From NCBI RefSeq assembly GCF_001939735.1, contig NZ_MJIL01000075.1, positions 182,930 to 223,638 on the forward strand: DNA of 40,709 nucleotides, read 5' to 3'. The stretch comes from Photobacterium proteolyticum (lineage in GTDB: Bacteria; Pseudomonadota; Gammaproteobacteria; Enterobacterales; Vibrionaceae). Position 1 is the stretch's first letter; each line of letters opens with the position of its first letter. The position numbers and the translations under genes are program-made. The notes under the pieces were generated by a model. It saw only the letters and a program-made list of their open reading frames with translations. It did no database searches and was not told the DNA's origin. Below are positions 1-10,300 of this stretch, piece by piece.

Positions 1-307
1 ATGGATAACCGAAAAGGTGGTGATTGACGGCAGCCATTCCAACGCGTTGGCACGGCATCATATCAATATTGGGCTTTGGCAGCATGGCCTGATGCTCAAC
101 CTCATTGAAGTCCTTCAAGTGAAATACCAGAACTATATTGTCGAGCAAAGCCACCGCAGAGTGAAAGGAAAAATGAACCAGGCACTGGGCTGGAAATCGG
201 TACGCTTGTACTTCAGCATAACTTTGCGACAAAACCCGAATTTTATTCATTGCAATCCTCTTTGCAGTCATAGTCCTGCTTCAAATCGGACACAGGTTAC
301 CAAATAA
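1..307 (+). pseudogene. IS6-family transposase, C-terminal fragment
   Basis: The frame is open from the window edge and encodes the end of an IS6/IS26-type DDE transposase. The segments VVIDGSHSNALA, VKYQNYIVEQSHRRVK and LGWKS match the family's second-Asp and catalytic-Glu region (typically KYLNNIVEQDHR...LGFKS). After LGWKS (near position 200) the similarity stops and the remaining residues are unrelated, so the 3' end is truncated or frameshifted. The 5' part lies outside the window. It is one of several decayed elements in the first 3 kb. Family assignment is from motif recognition only. Confidence 0.7.
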
Positions 308-345
308 TTTGAAGATCAATACGTTGAAAGGGATTCCAGCGGAAC

Positions 346-405
346 GTGAACAGTGATTCCGGAAATGTGAGAAAAGTGTTCACATTGAACCGGAATGAGT
401 GTTCA
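346..405. repeat. Possible IS21-type terminal repeat remnant
   Basis: GTGAACAGTGATTCCGG at 346-362 and CCGGAATGAGTGTTCA at 390-405 are imperfect inverted copies of one motif, and a further partial copy (GTGTTCAC...CCGG) lies between them. Multiple short copies of such CCGGAAT...GTTCAC units are typical of IS21-family ends. No istA or istB gene is visible beside them, so this would be only a terminal remnant. Confidence 0.3.
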
Positions 406-439
406 GCATGGGCCGAAATACGCAGGGGCACTTAACGAA

Positions 440-649
440 CTAGTTTTGTAAGTATTTTTTTTTGTATTCTGATGCCTTTGCGAAGAATACGAAAAAAGGA
501 ATTGGTATTAACATACCCAAAGAAAACCAAAGGTTTTCTTGCTCTAGTAGTTGATAGGAGCTGATTGCGATTGTCAGGCTCAGTATTGTCAGAATGACTA
601 AGTGTACTTTTGAATGCTTTTGGGTGAACTTGGCGTAATGTTTGATCAT
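440..649 (-). CDS. Small hypothetical membrane protein
   Basis: A 69-residue protein with two hydrophobic stretches, about residues 17-36 (VHLVILTILSLTIAI) and 41-58 (WFSLGMLIPIPFFVFF), and a basic C-terminus ending YKKKYLQN. This suggests a two-pass inner-membrane protein. The ATG is preceded by a weak AGAGAA ribosome-binding site. It sits alone among insertion-sequence debris in AT-rich sequence, and I do not recognise a family. It may be a real small gene or a chance frame. Confidence 0.4.
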   Translation of the reverse strand: MIKHYAKFTQKHSKVHLVILTILSLTIAISSYQLLEQENLWFSLGMLIPIPFFVFFAKASEYKKKYLQN

Positions 650-1046
650 TTCTCTATATGCTAATTGATATATATAACTTGAGCTTCAACATAAACCCCG
701 TAAACAGAATCGTAGGAAGGTCGCCTAGGCGGCTTTCGTTGTCTTTGGGCGTTACATGATCACGCTTGTTTAGCGCTGATTACCTGCTTATTTCATGGGG
801 TTGTATGCGCTTCCTTGCGCATTTATGTTCCTTTATCTACACGCCATGTGATTAAGTCAACCGCCACAATACGCAAACAGTAGCACTTTTCGTTAACTTT
901 CGCTTGCTTTTCTTTGGTTTTATTTTTGTGATTTTCTCGCGTTACTCTTTAATGTTAATGTTTTGATCAGATTTATCAGGCTTAATTATATGTTCCGCCG
1001 AACTCTCAAGCCCCTACCCTTGGAGTAGGCAAAAAAGGCGAACCAT
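650..1046. other. Non-coding gap between insertion-sequence remnants
   Basis: No convincing gene. It contains the short palindrome GCCTAGGC near 725 and a small hairpin (ATGCGC, loop ttcctt, GCGCAT) around 805-822. It probably includes the old 5' flank or end of the IS110 element that begins at 1047. Confidence 0.4.
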
Positions 1047-1848
1047 ATGCCTTCCTTACATATTCTTGGCATAGATCTCGGTAAACATTGCTTCCACCTT
1101 GTCGGACATGACTACGCTGGGCGAGAACTATTGCGTAAAAAGTTAACCGAAGCCATCTCATCCTATTTCTTTCTAAACTATGCCCAATAATGATTGCCTT
1201 TGAGGCTTGTGGTTGCCCATTGGCTCGCTCGTAAGTGTCTTGAGCTCAATCACCAAGTAAAACTAATCCCACCGCAATATGTAAAACCCTATGTCAAAGG
1301 CAACAAAAATGACTTCATAAGCACTATTCATATCTGAATGAACAAATTAAACGATAGGACAAAAAAGCTTAACCAGTTCGTTGAACACTATGATCTAACA
1401 CAGATACTCAAAACAGTGCCTGGGATTGGCGATATGACAGCGAGCCTGTGTTTTGCAGATATCAGTTCAGCCGCTAATTTTACCAACAGTCGAAACATGG
1501 CAGTTTGGCTTGGGCTTATTCCACGACAATATTCCACAGGAGAGAAACCTAAGTTGCTCGTAGTCAGCAAACGGGGGAAAAAACAACTGAGGTTGTTGTT
1601 TATACACGGAGCGACAGCTGTTCTCTCTAGAGCAGATAAAACGGGAAAGGCTATTGGACAGTGGCTTATCGATTTAAGAGCCAGCAAACCTATTTATAGC
1701 ATTAGCCAACAAACTAGCAAGGATAGCCTGGACGGTCGTTTACAACCCGTATGACGACGATATAAATAACCGAATTTGCAATGACGATTATGATGACGAA
1801 AACGATCTATCAGCCAGATTAAGTATCTGTCATAAAAACAGCATATAA
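1047..1848 (+). pseudogene. IS110-family transposase, decayed
   Basis: The N-terminal DEDD domain starts at the ATG at 1047 (HILGIDLGKHCFHLVG). It breaks at a stop near 1187 and continues in other frames with MIAFEACG and then LIPPQYVKPYVKGNKNDF, the usual IS110 segment. About 100 residues are then missing. The C-terminal Transposase_20 domain follows from 1338 (TVPGIGDMTASLCFADI, and later LVVSKRGKKQLR). A last frameshift near 1700 precedes the natural tail, which ends at the stop at 1846-1848. Several frameshifts plus an internal deletion make it non-functional. IS110 elements lack classical inverted repeats, so the outer ends cannot be set. Confidence 0.8.
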
Positions 1849-1866
1849 ATGCTCAGATTGCTGACG

Positions 1867-1896
1867 AACCCCACTTTTTTAAGTAGGGTTTTATTT
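1867..1896 (+). terminator. Rho-independent-like terminator after IS110 remnant
   Basis: AACCCCACTT and AAGTAGGGTT form a 10-bp stem with one C/A mismatch and a TTTT loop, followed by a T-rich stretch (TTATTTTA). It lies just after the natural stop of the IS110 transposase. Confidence 0.5.
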
Positions 1897-1932
1897 TATG
1901 AGCGGCTGTAGACCACGATCACGATATTTTTC

Positions 1933-3108
1933 CTAGCAACTCGGTTTAAGGACTAGACGCTTCCTCAAGTCTGTCTCAACCAGTATTAACACTATTTGAG
2001 CCTCAGTGAGCCCCATTTTATGTAAATAGCTCATCACTAGCGTTTTTTTCTTGATGTTTTGAGCTGCTACCACCAACCAACACTGCATCTACACCTTGGC
2101 TAAACTGCGGAAGTGAGCATAACTGTGAGTATGGTGTTGTTTAGAGTCAGCGAAGCTGCGTTCTACCATTTCACTTCTTCGCCGATAGGTCTTTTTCCCA
2201 TAAGTAGATAGCCGCATCTGATTGACTCTTTCTACCGCCCCTAAGTGGATATGTCGTGTGACCACTTTTTCCATATTTTTGCTCTGAGTACAATCACTCC
2301 GAACGGAACAGAACGCACACTCCTTTAGCGCTGAGTGATACTCCCTATACCCATCTCTCGATGTAGTCTTATAGATGAGCCCTTGGCCTGCCGGGCAGCA
2401 GTAGATATCGGCCTCTTTGTTATAGATAAATTGTTTCTTCTTGAGCGTATTCTTCGTCCGCGATGGTCTGCGATAACCGAAGACACCAAGAATGTCCCTC
2501 CGTTCAAGGGATTCTGCAACGGGCGCAGTAAAGTATCCTGCATCGATACCCACAGCAATAGGATTGAGCCTGAACTGGTTGAGTGTGTGATCCTATCATT
2601 GGATATAGGGTTGGGAGTCGTTCACATTACCAGTTGACGCTTAGGTATCTACGATGATGCCGTGCTTGCCATCAACGATGCGATGGTCAAGATAGAAGAA
2701 CCCTTAAGGCTTATTGTCACGCGTCATAAAGCCACTTTCAGTGGTCGGTGGTACTCACTATGGTATTCTTGGGTTTTGGCTCTGCTTTTGATTCTTTTAA
2801 GGGCTTCTTTCCCTCCACCTCTCGGTCCTGTGCAACATCTTCATTGAGCATTTCAAGGTATGCACTGGTACGAACCGCTTGCTGCTAATTGCGGTACTTG
2901 TTCTTGTTGGCGTTAGCCTTGAGGTATTTGCTGTCAGTGAAAAGCTCTTGCCCTGCGACTAAGTCTTCACCCATTGCTTGCAGAGTGATATTAGTAAAAA
3001 TGCGCTCGAAGATATAATCGAGTAGGATAACTTTTAATAAGCATACCGGGTAGACAGGTGGGCGCCCATTTCGAGTTCGTATTGCTGTGGCGAAGGTTCT
3101 TTTAACAT
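1933..3108 (-). pseudogene. IS1182-family transposase, decayed
   Basis: The start is ATG at 3108 (MLKEPSPQQYELEM, a typical IS1182 opening). Frameshifts follow, and much of the N-terminal region is deleted. FTDSKYLKANANKNK is recognisable in another frame near 2900-2940. The longest intact stretch, 2553-2089, carries the Cys-rich and DDE C-terminal region (CPAGQGL, CAFCSVRSDC, RRRSEMVERSFADSK). It ends at an in-frame TAG at 2089, but homologous reading continues in the same frame (MQCWLVVAAQNIKKK) to the natural stop at 1933-1935. The gene is clearly dead. Confidence 0.8.
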
Positions 3109-3143
3109 GCCGGGATATCTGTGTTTCGATACCCTTATTAGAT

Positions 3144-3173
3144 CAAAGGTCTAGCCATAAGGCTAGACCTTTG
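3144..3173 (-). terminator. Second terminator hairpin below the symporter gene
   Basis: CAAAGGTCTAGCC and GGCTAGACCTTTG are a perfect 13-bp inverted repeat with a 4-base ATAA loop. It lies downstream of the symporter gene and next to the IS1182 remnant, and could stop transcription in both directions. Confidence 0.6.
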
Positions 3174-3182
3174 TCATCAATC

Positions 3183-3208
3183 TAAAGCCACCCTTTCAGG
3201 TGGCTTTA
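3183..3208 (-). terminator. Terminator of the symporter gene
   Basis: TAAAGCCACC and GGTGGCTTTA form a perfect 10-bp stem with a 6-base loop, 28 bases after the symporter stop codon. It is followed by the stronger hairpin at 3144-3173, giving a tandem terminator. Confidence 0.6.
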
Positions 3209-3236
3209 CCGTTTCATATCTTGCTAGCGAGAGCCA

Positions 3237-4412
3237 TTAACCAGCTTGCTGCGCAGGATCAGCGGCAGGTTGCTTCTGGGCAAATTTGTTTACCCACAGC
3301 GAAATGGCACCGTCACCGGTGATATTACACGCGGTACCAAAACTGTCCTGTGCCATATACAGGGCAATCATCAGCGCCAGTTCAGCCTCGCCAAAACCAA
3401 GCATAGTCGACATCAGACCCAGCGCCGCCATCACGCCGCCACCCGGCGCACCCGGTGCAGCAATCATCGTAATACCCAGCATCATGATAAATGGCAGCAT
3501 CTCAAGCAAAGACGGCAGGGCAATGTGCTGGCTAAGTGCCATTACTGCCGTCGAGCAGGTGATAAGGGTAATTGTCGAGCCTGACAAATGAATCGTAGCG
3601 CACAGCGGGATCGTAAAGTTAGCAATCGACTCATTCACGCCATTGTTCTTGGTTTGACGCAAGGTAACAGGAATGGTCGCAGCAGAAGACATGGTACCAA
3701 TCGCCGTAAAGTAGGCCGGCAGCATATTTTTGATCAGCTTCAGCGGCGACAGACCCAGCGCGATACCCGTCAAGGTATACTGGATAGTGATCCAAACCCA
3801 GTGCATAAACACGGCCAGTGCCAGCACGACTCCAAAGGTCTTCAGAGTCGTAAACACCGTCCCTTCTGCCGCCATTTCGGCAAAGATCCCGGAGATATAA
3901 AACGGAAGCAACGGAATAATTACTTTCGACAACAGCAAATCAATAATGCCACGACCATCGTCGGCAATCTCTTTCAACCGAATACTGTTGGTGATGCTGA
4001 TCCCCAGCCCGAACAGAAAGGCGGTAGCCAATGCTGTCATCACACCGAACATTGGCGGAATTTCCAGACTGATAAAGCTGGTCAGTTTCTCACCGGCATC
4101 GGCAACCGCCTGATCCGGCGCCGGCAGGCCGGCAATCACCGAACTGGCGACAATAAATGCCAGGCTACCGGCAAGCACGGTTGAACCATAGGAAAGCGCA
4201 ACGGTTTTCCCCAGCAGGCTACCAGAGTTCTTCGGCAAACTCGCGATACCACTGGTTATGTAGAAAAGAATAATCAAAGGGATGGTAAAACCGATCAACT
4301 GACCACCGAGTAGTTTTACGGTCAGCAGAATACGCACTACGGCGTCGGGGGCAAAAAAACCGATTAAAATACCGGCGATAATGCCGGCAATTAACTTCAA
4401 AATAAGCTTCAT
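3237..4412 (-). CDS. Dicarboxylate/amino acid:cation symporter (DAACS family)
   Basis: A secondary transporter of the inner membrane that, by family, couples Na+ or H+ entry to uptake of acidic amino acids or C4-dicarboxylates. The 391-residue product is hydrophobic throughout. It shows the family hairpin and unwound-helix segments TIPLCATIHLSGS (near residue 275) and APGAPGGG (near 325), and a C-terminal DSFGTACNITGDGA corresponding to the substrate- and cation-binding D...N..GD helix. The ATG at 4412 is chosen because AGGAAA precedes it at good spacing and the protein then begins MKLILKLIAGII; an upstream in-frame extension adds 20 residues with no family character. It is a single gene with tandem terminators behind it. 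The exact substrate cannot be read from sequence. Confidence 0.9.
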   Translation of the reverse strand: MKLILKLIAGIIAGILIGFFAPDAVVRILLTVKLLGGQLIGFTIPLIILFYITSGIASLPKNSGSLLGKTVALSYGSTVLAGSLAFIVASSVIAGLPAPDQAVADAGEKLTSFISLEIPPMFGVMTALATAFLFGLGISITNSIRLKEIADDGRGIIDLLLSKVIIPLLPFYISGIFAEMAAEGTVFTTLKTFGVVLALAVFMHWVWITIQYTLTGIALGLSPLKLIKNMLPAYFTAIGTMSSAATIPVTLRQTKNNGVNESIANFTIPLCATIHLSGSTITLITCSTAVMALSQHIALPSLLEMLPFIMMLGITMIAAPGAPGGGVMAALGLMSTMLGFGEAELALMIALYMAQDSFGTACNITGDGAISLWVNKFAQKQPAADPAQQAG

Positions 4413-4775
4413 TAAAATGTTTCCTGATGTGTGTTTGGTAACGGCGAAATCCAGGAGTGATAAATGATCCATCTATATGCACTTGCTGGCATTATGTTTT
4501 TAGAATATGGATAACCCGGAATATTATTTCAGCCGTAGAGTCTATTTAGCATCTTTATACTTGTGTGTCACTTTTTTTGAAAGTTTGCTGATAGATTTTA
4601 ATCACCAGAGAGCTTAATGAGGAAAGAACAAAGGGGGCGATCTCGTGATCACCGTACTGAATGAAAAGAGAAAATATAGCCGTAAGAATGCTCTTGAAGG
4701 GACAAGATCAGCCAGCACATATAGGGCTGACTGATCCTATAGCCTGATATGGCCTGTAATACATTAACCGCTTAG
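4413..4775. other. Intergenic region between symporter and M3 peptidase
   Basis: AT-rich leader of the symporter (transcribed leftward) and 3' flank of the peptidase gene. GATCAGCC at 4708-4715 is echoed by GGCTGActGATC around 4725-4736, an imperfect hairpin that could terminate the peptidase transcript. No gene was found. Confidence 0.4.
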
Positions 4776-6623
4776 CTAGCGGCCGTAAGTCGACACAATG
4801 TATTGCTCAAACGTGTCACACATTTCGCTGTCTGAGCTATCGTTAGAAGCAAGCTGAGCGGCACCGTCAACAATACGGACTGTGGCATTCAGCGGGGCAA
4901 CCTCCGCACGAGTTCTGCTTTTCAGCGCTGCTATTTTCTGCTGTTCTGCTTCCCATGCCTGTTCGGCAGACAGGTTGCATTCATCAGCAAGGTATTTGGC
5001 ATTGAACCCCTCTCCCGTCAGGCTCAGAATGGTCGCGTTATGATTGACACTGTTTCCGCCGTGCCAGTAGTGTTTCGCCAGTTGCGGCCCGATCTGCGGA
5101 TTATCGGTTAAATACCCAAACTTCTCGGTAAAGTAAGCTCTTGTCTGATAAACCGCCATATTCGCCAGCAGGTAACCTTGGTAGGCACAGGCCGCCTCAT
5201 CGGACAATAAATGTGGGATCGCCATCAGCGGGCGCGGGCTGCATGCCAGACCAAGGATCTGTTGCTCGGTTGTTCTGGCCAGTTCGGTCACCGCCTCAGC
5301 TGTCAGTTCGTCATCGCTCAAACGATACAGGGCCCGCTCAAAGTAAGGTACCACCAGAATACTTCTCTCACCGTATGCTCTGAAGGGCTGCTTGCTGTCA
5401 ATCATTGACTTGATCACGGCGTCCGGGACGGCGTTGCCATCAGCGTCCAGCGCATACTGCTTCAGCCAGTCTGCATCGCCGAGCAGGCTATCGCAAAACA
5501 TCGACTGAGTCTCGGCATAAGCCATTGAGGTCGGCGCGAACTCCTGAGAGAAACACGGCGCATTCATCTTCACGTTTGAGAAATGCGCAGCGTGCCCGCC
5601 TTCATGGAACAAGGTGTTGATACCGTCATACCCGCTACCGACCTGATCCGGTTTGGCATTGCTGGTGAAGTTCACCTTGGCGGGAACCCAGCATCCCTGA
5701 TCATAAAATGACGGAACCGGACCATGGCAGAAGCCATTTTGATATTTACCCTTGCGATCAAGAAGGTCCAACGTCAGCTCAGCTCCCGAATAATCGATAT
5801 TCAGACGACCGAACGACTCGACCCAGCGTCGCAGCGACTGGGAAAACGGCACATAGGGGTCCAAATCCCGCATCGCATCCCCCGAGAACGAGAACACAAA
5901 GTTATAGCCGAACAAGGCTTGCTCGCCCTTGGCATCAGCCAGCTGACGCAAGCTGCGCAAATGACTGTCTCGGGTCCGGGCTTCAAAATCCTCCAGAATC
6001 GCGAATAGCTCTGCCGTCGTCATCTGCTCGGTTTTGACCACCGAGTAATCAAAAAAGTTATCGTACCCCAGTGACCGGGCAAACTCGTTACGCAGTTTTA
6101 CCAGCTCCAAAAAGCCGTTGCCAAGCAGCCACTGCTCCAAATCAAGCAAGGCCTGATGCGATGAGCGACGAACCTCTTCATCGCTGCTGGTACGAATATT
6201 AGCCGCAAGTACAGGGAGTGATCCTTCCGCCTGGTTGCCGTTCTCATCCACATAATTCATCACATGGTTTTGTTTTTTCTCAAACAAATTCGCCTCGAAC
6301 TTAATCAGCTTGGCTTTTAGCGCCTGCGCTTGCTCCGACTCCAGCGCATGAGCCTGAAACATACTCAGCCAACCTTTGAGTCCAACCAAGGTTTGCGTTT
6401 TCTCGTTGGAATCGGCAAGCAACTCAGCTGCCGCTATCTGCTCTTTCAGCTCGGTGATCTGGGTCGGAGTACTCAAAAATGTCGCCCACTGCGTTTCTGC
6501 CCGGGCAGAACCCTCATGGTCATCACTCGTTCCCATGTAAGTTTCCCAGAAGAAATCTTCTTTGGTCCGATGCAAAGATAAATAACGCTGGTTAAGTGAA
6601 TCAAGATAGGCTGATGCTGTCAT
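4776..6623 (-). CDS. M3-family oligoendopeptidase (zinc metallopeptidase)
   Basis: A 615-residue, probably cytoplasmic peptidase that would cleave short peptides. The zinc motif is HEGGH at residues 340-344 (H340 and H344 ligands, E341 catalytic). The following stretch EFAPTSMAYAE holds the expected third-ligand glutamate, E361 or E371. The N-terminal 200 residues are helical and charged, as in oligopeptidase F relatives. There is no signal peptide. The ATG at 6623 follows an AGGGAT ribosome-binding site. It is transcribed away from the small secreted-protein gene at 6955. The family is secure; peptide preference and physiological role are not. Confidence 0.9.
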   Translation of the reverse strand: MTASAYLDSLNQRYLSLHRTKEDFFWETYMGTSDDHEGSARAETQWATFLSTPTQITELKEQIAAAELLADSNEKTQTLVGLKGWLSMFQAHALESEQAQALKAKLIKFEANLFEKKQNHVMNYVDENGNQAEGSLPVLAANIRTSSDEEVRRSSHQALLDLEQWLLGNGFLELVKLRNEFARSLGYDNFFDYSVVKTEQMTTAELFAILEDFEARTRDSHLRSLRQLADAKGEQALFGYNFVFSFSGDAMRDLDPYVPFSQSLRRWVESFGRLNIDYSGAELTLDLLDRKGKYQNGFCHGPVPSFYDQGCWVPAKVNFTSNAKPDQVGSGYDGINTLFHEGGHAAHFSNVKMNAPCFSQEFAPTSMAYAETQSMFCDSLLGDADWLKQYALDADGNAVPDAVIKSMIDSKQPFRAYGERSILVVPYFERALYRLSDDELTAEAVTELARTTEQQILGLACSPRPLMAIPHLLSDEAACAYQGYLLANMAVYQTRAYFTEKFGYLTDNPQIGPQLAKHYWHGGNSVNHNATILSLTGEGFNAKYLADECNLSAEQAWEAEQQKIAALKSRTRAEVAPLNATVRIVDGAAQLASNDSSDSEMCDTFEQYIVSTYGR

Positions 6624-6954
6624 TTGTATCCCTATAAATGTAAATACTTGATCAATTTAATTTATTGTCTCGTAGCCAATGATAATGCAATCATAATAAC
6701 CCGCAAGCTCAGTCACATTTTCAGCCAACAGAGATTTGCCCGTTGCGCTTTACATTGTAAATCCGTTTTGCCTATAGATTCAGCCCCGCTTAAGCCACAC
6801 TGGCATATCATGGTTATCGAGCCAATTGATTAGCCTATTAACCATAGCGTGATGGAACATCCCTGCGACAACACTACATGCAAATCACTGCTACGTTTAA
6901 ATTTCGAACTGGTCAATCTTTGACCAATCAGGTCTACAAGCACGGAGGAAACAC
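6624..6954. other. Divergent intergenic region
   Basis: It contains the leaders of the leftward M3 peptidase and the rightward small secreted protein. The only clear structure is a perfect 7-bp inverted repeat, TGGTCAA at 6910-6916 and TTGACCA at 6920-6926, ending about 28 bases before the start codon at 6955. This is a candidate operator or RNA hairpin. No gene was found. Confidence 0.4.
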
Positions 6955-7143
6955 ATGAAAAAAGTTATCGCATTACTTTGTTGCATTGTCTTTTCTGGCT
7001 TAGCCTTTGCCGAAATGGGAGGAGGCAGCAGAGTTACCGTCCCTCACATTATCTGCATGCAAGACGGTAAGATGATAAGTACGACTGCGATCCCTGTTAC
7101 CGAATGCAATAAACTCAAAGCGGAAAAAGCCGAAGCTAAGTAG
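6955..7143 (+). CDS. Small secreted protein, unknown function
   Basis: A 62-residue product. Residues 1-19 are a typical signal peptide (MKKVIALLCCIVFSGLAFA), so the mature form would be about 43 residues and periplasmic. It has two cysteines (HIICMQDG and VTECNK) that could form a disulfide, and a Lys/Glu-rich C-terminus. A strong GGAGG ribosome-binding site lies 8 bases before the ATG, and a good terminator follows, so it is a monocistronic gene. I do not recognise the family. Confidence 0.7.
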   Translation: MKKVIALLCCIVFSGLAFAEMGGGSRVTVPHIICMQDGKMISTTAIPVTECNKLKAEKAEAK

Positions 7144-7171
7144 CAGGCCGATTCATCCGTTCATCTCTTTT

Positions 7172-7193
7172 GGCCGGCACTGCGCCGGCCTTT
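7172..7193 (+). terminator. Terminator after the small secreted-protein gene
   Basis: GGCCGGC and GCCGGCC form a perfect GC-rich 7-bp stem with a 5-base loop followed by TTTCTC, 28 bases after the stop codon. Confidence 0.7.
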
Positions 7194-7239
7194 CTCTGCA
7201 CCAGCTCTTCATGACAAACATATACACAATTCAAATGTT

Positions 7240-7278
7240 GAATGATCGGTCATTCGTGATATATATGAACAACGTTCA
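7240..7278. promoter_or_regulatory. Two palindromes upstream of the tricorn-like protease
   Basis: GAATGATCGGTCATTC (7240-7255) is a 16-base near-palindrome with perfect GAATGA/TCATTC arms. TGAACAACGTTCA (7266-7278) is a 13-base palindrome with arms TGAAC/GTTCA. Their centres are about 25 bp apart, just over two helix turns. Size and symmetry fit TetR-type operators. They lie 70-108 bases before the start codon at 7348, where a promoter would be expected. No TetR-type gene is in the window. Confidence 0.45.
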
Positions 7279-7347
7279 GTATTAACCAAAACTAATTACA
7301 CTTGAACGCCACTTGCTCTCTTTATTGCGACAAACAAGGATCCAGTC

Positions 7348-10300
7348 ATGAGACCATTCGCGCGCTGCTCATTGCTCGCCGCCCTTATTGCCAGTTCATT
7401 GTCACCGGCCCTGGCTACCACCACCTCTTCCTCTGCCGAGCCACAGAATCAGGCTCCGCTCTGGTTACGCAATACGGCCATTTCACCAGATGGTAAGCAG
7501 TTGGCATTTACCTACCAAAGCCGTATCTATCTTGCATCCAGCGACGGCGGTAACGCGCGGGCCATCACCAGTGGCGAATTCTACCCGCACGCCCTGGTAT
7601 GGTCGCCGGATAATAAAACACTGGCTTTTGCTGCCAACCCGTACGGAAACGATGATGTTTTCACGGTATCGTTGCAAAGCGGAGAGATGAGCCGCCTCAC
7701 CTCCCATTCTGCCAACGACATTCCTACCGCCTTTTCCGATAATGGAAAGTCCGTGCTGTTCAACACCACACGTCTAACGGCAGAACAGCAGGATTTTTAC
7801 AGCTTGCCGCTGTACTCGTTCGGCACCCGCGGTAACCAGCTGTACCGTGTAAATATCAATAATAAAGCCGCTCAGGCTCTGATGCCGATCCCGGCCAAGC
7901 ATGCGGTGTGGAACGCCGGGAAAACACAGCTGCTCTATAATTCCCCGCACAAGGATCAGCAATTTAGAAAGCACCAGAACTCTTTTGCTGTCCCTACTAT
8001 CTGGCTATTTGATGCCAAGACAGGGAAACACCGTCAACTGACTGAAAATAGAATTGCCGCCCAGCAACCGCTCTGGAACAGTGATAACAGCGGTTTCTAC
8101 TTCCTGAGTGAGCGCAGCGGCAGCTTTAATGTCTGGTTTTATGAATTGGCCACAGGCAAAGAAATACCAATCACCACCCTGGCCGATCACCCTGTCCGTC
8201 ACCTGTCGGTATCAGCCAATGATGATCTGGCGTTTTCCTACAACGGGGAATTGTACCGGCTAGCAAAAAACCAGGTGGAACCACAAAAGCTGGCCATCAA
8301 CATCCGCAATTTCGCCGCCGCCCCAAGTCAGTTATTCTATAGCAATGACGCAACCCGGTTTATGCCTTCTGTCTTTGATGCCGAAGAAATACTCTTTAGC
8401 AGCTATGGCGACATCTACGCCATGAATACGCGGAACGAAAAGGTCAAACGACTAACCCATACCGCCACGGAAGAAAAGCAAATGGTCTTCACCCCCGACG
8501 GCTATGGTGTGCTGTACTCGGCAATGCGCAACGGTCATTGGGGGCTGTATCTGGCTCGCTCGTTCAGCGAAGAAGAAATGTTGTCCAGCACCGCGATGGT
8601 TGAGGAGCAACCTTTTCTTGTCATGCCGGGGCACGATATTTCACAGCCGGTGTATTCACCAGACAGTCGCAAGCTTGCCTTTGTCATTGACGGCCGGGCC
8701 CTGCATGTCATCGATCTCGACAACTACGACGGCAATACCCCTCAGTCGGCCGACTTCGAAGCCGGGCCATCGCTTCTTACTGCCCCGGATGATGCCGATA
8801 CACAGATCAACGCAAGACCGGGTACCGGCAAAGAGCTGATTGCCGCTGACATGGTCAGCGAATCGAACCGCCTGGAGTTTGTGTGGTCTCCCGACTCGAC
8901 CCAGCTCGCCGTTCACCTCTCGCCTCGTCCCTACGTCGAACAGATTTATGTCGTCGATGCCGAAGGTAATAAGGCACCGGTCAATGTCTCGCAGAACGGC
9001 TTCTACAATGGCAAGCCTAAATGGAGCCAGGACAACCGCATACTGACCTGGACAACCTCAAAATTCGGCCTGAAAACAGCCGATGGCGAAGACTGGGACG
9101 AAACGGTCACCGGCATTTTTACCAACAACAGTGCCATGCAAGACTTCAAGAATGACCGTGAGCTGCCCGAAGAGACCGAACACTACCCATTTTCGGCCAG
9201 TAACCTCGAATATCGGGAAGCTTTCCACCTGCCATTTTCCAGCCAGGTACTGGAAACGCACTTGCTGGGGGATCACCTGTTGGTCATCGACCTGATGGCT
9301 TCTCCTTCCGGTGACGAGACCACTCGCGGCTTCCTGTATAACGTCCGCACCGCGGAGTCACATACTGTGTTTACCGATCTCCCAATGGCAAGCGATGTCT
9401 ATATCACCGCAGATCAGAGCTTTGTCTACCTGCTTGCCGACGGTGAAGTATTCGAGGTCGATACGGCAACGGGCGACTCAGTCAGCTTACCTATTGACCT
9501 GCCAGTTGATTACCAGGAAGCACCAAGGAAACTGGCCGCCTACCGGCAGTTTGTCCGCCAGACACAAGAGATGTACTACCGTCCAGACATGGGCAATGTC
9601 GACTGGGCCTTCTACAGCGAACACTATCAGCGCTTTTTGCCGCACATCAACAATGACCGTGACTTCGTCAATGTGCTCAAAGAGCTGAGCGGAGAGTTGA
9701 ATGCCTCTCACACCGGCGCTTATGCCATGCCGGCAAATACCATGCGAGAAGATGCGACAGCAGAGATCGGGCTGATCTTCGACCAGCACGTCGCCCCGGC
9801 TTCACTCTCCTCAGGCAAGGGTAAAAAAAGCAAAACAGCCCGGCGTGAAGGTCTTACCATTCACAGTGTTCTTCCGGGCGGGCCGGCAGACAACGACGCC
9901 TATGGGATCAAACCCGGAGATCGACTTGTCGCGCTCAACAACAGGCCGATCAATACTCTGGGGGATCTGGCCAGCGCACTGAACAACAAAGCCGACCAAC
10001 CCGTTGCTCTGACTCTGCAGCGCGGCAATGATAATACCAGGCAGCAGCGAATCACCCCGATAGATGGCGGCGAGGCCTACTCGTTGATCATGAAACGCTG
10101 GGAAATCGCACGCCGAAATTATGTCAGCCAGCAAACTGGCGGTAAAGTGGGCTATGTCTATCTGCCAGATATGAGCAATGCATCCTTCCTGCATCTGAGG
10201 TCGGAGGCGCTGGGCCGACTGAGAAATGCTGATGCCCTGATTGTCGACGTCCGCTTCAACGGTGGCGGCTTCCTGGCAGATACCCTGATTGAGTTTCTCA

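Noticed and set aside
720..830. Possible integron attC-like hairpin (GCCTAGGC, GGGCGTTAC)
   Set aside because: The paired RYYYAAC/GTTRRRY core sites are not present, and no cassette-like gene or integrase is nearby.
3588..4184. A long open frame on the plus strand opposite the symporter gene
   Set aside because: It is antisense to a clear transporter gene, with Arg/Gln/His-rich composition typical of a shadow frame.
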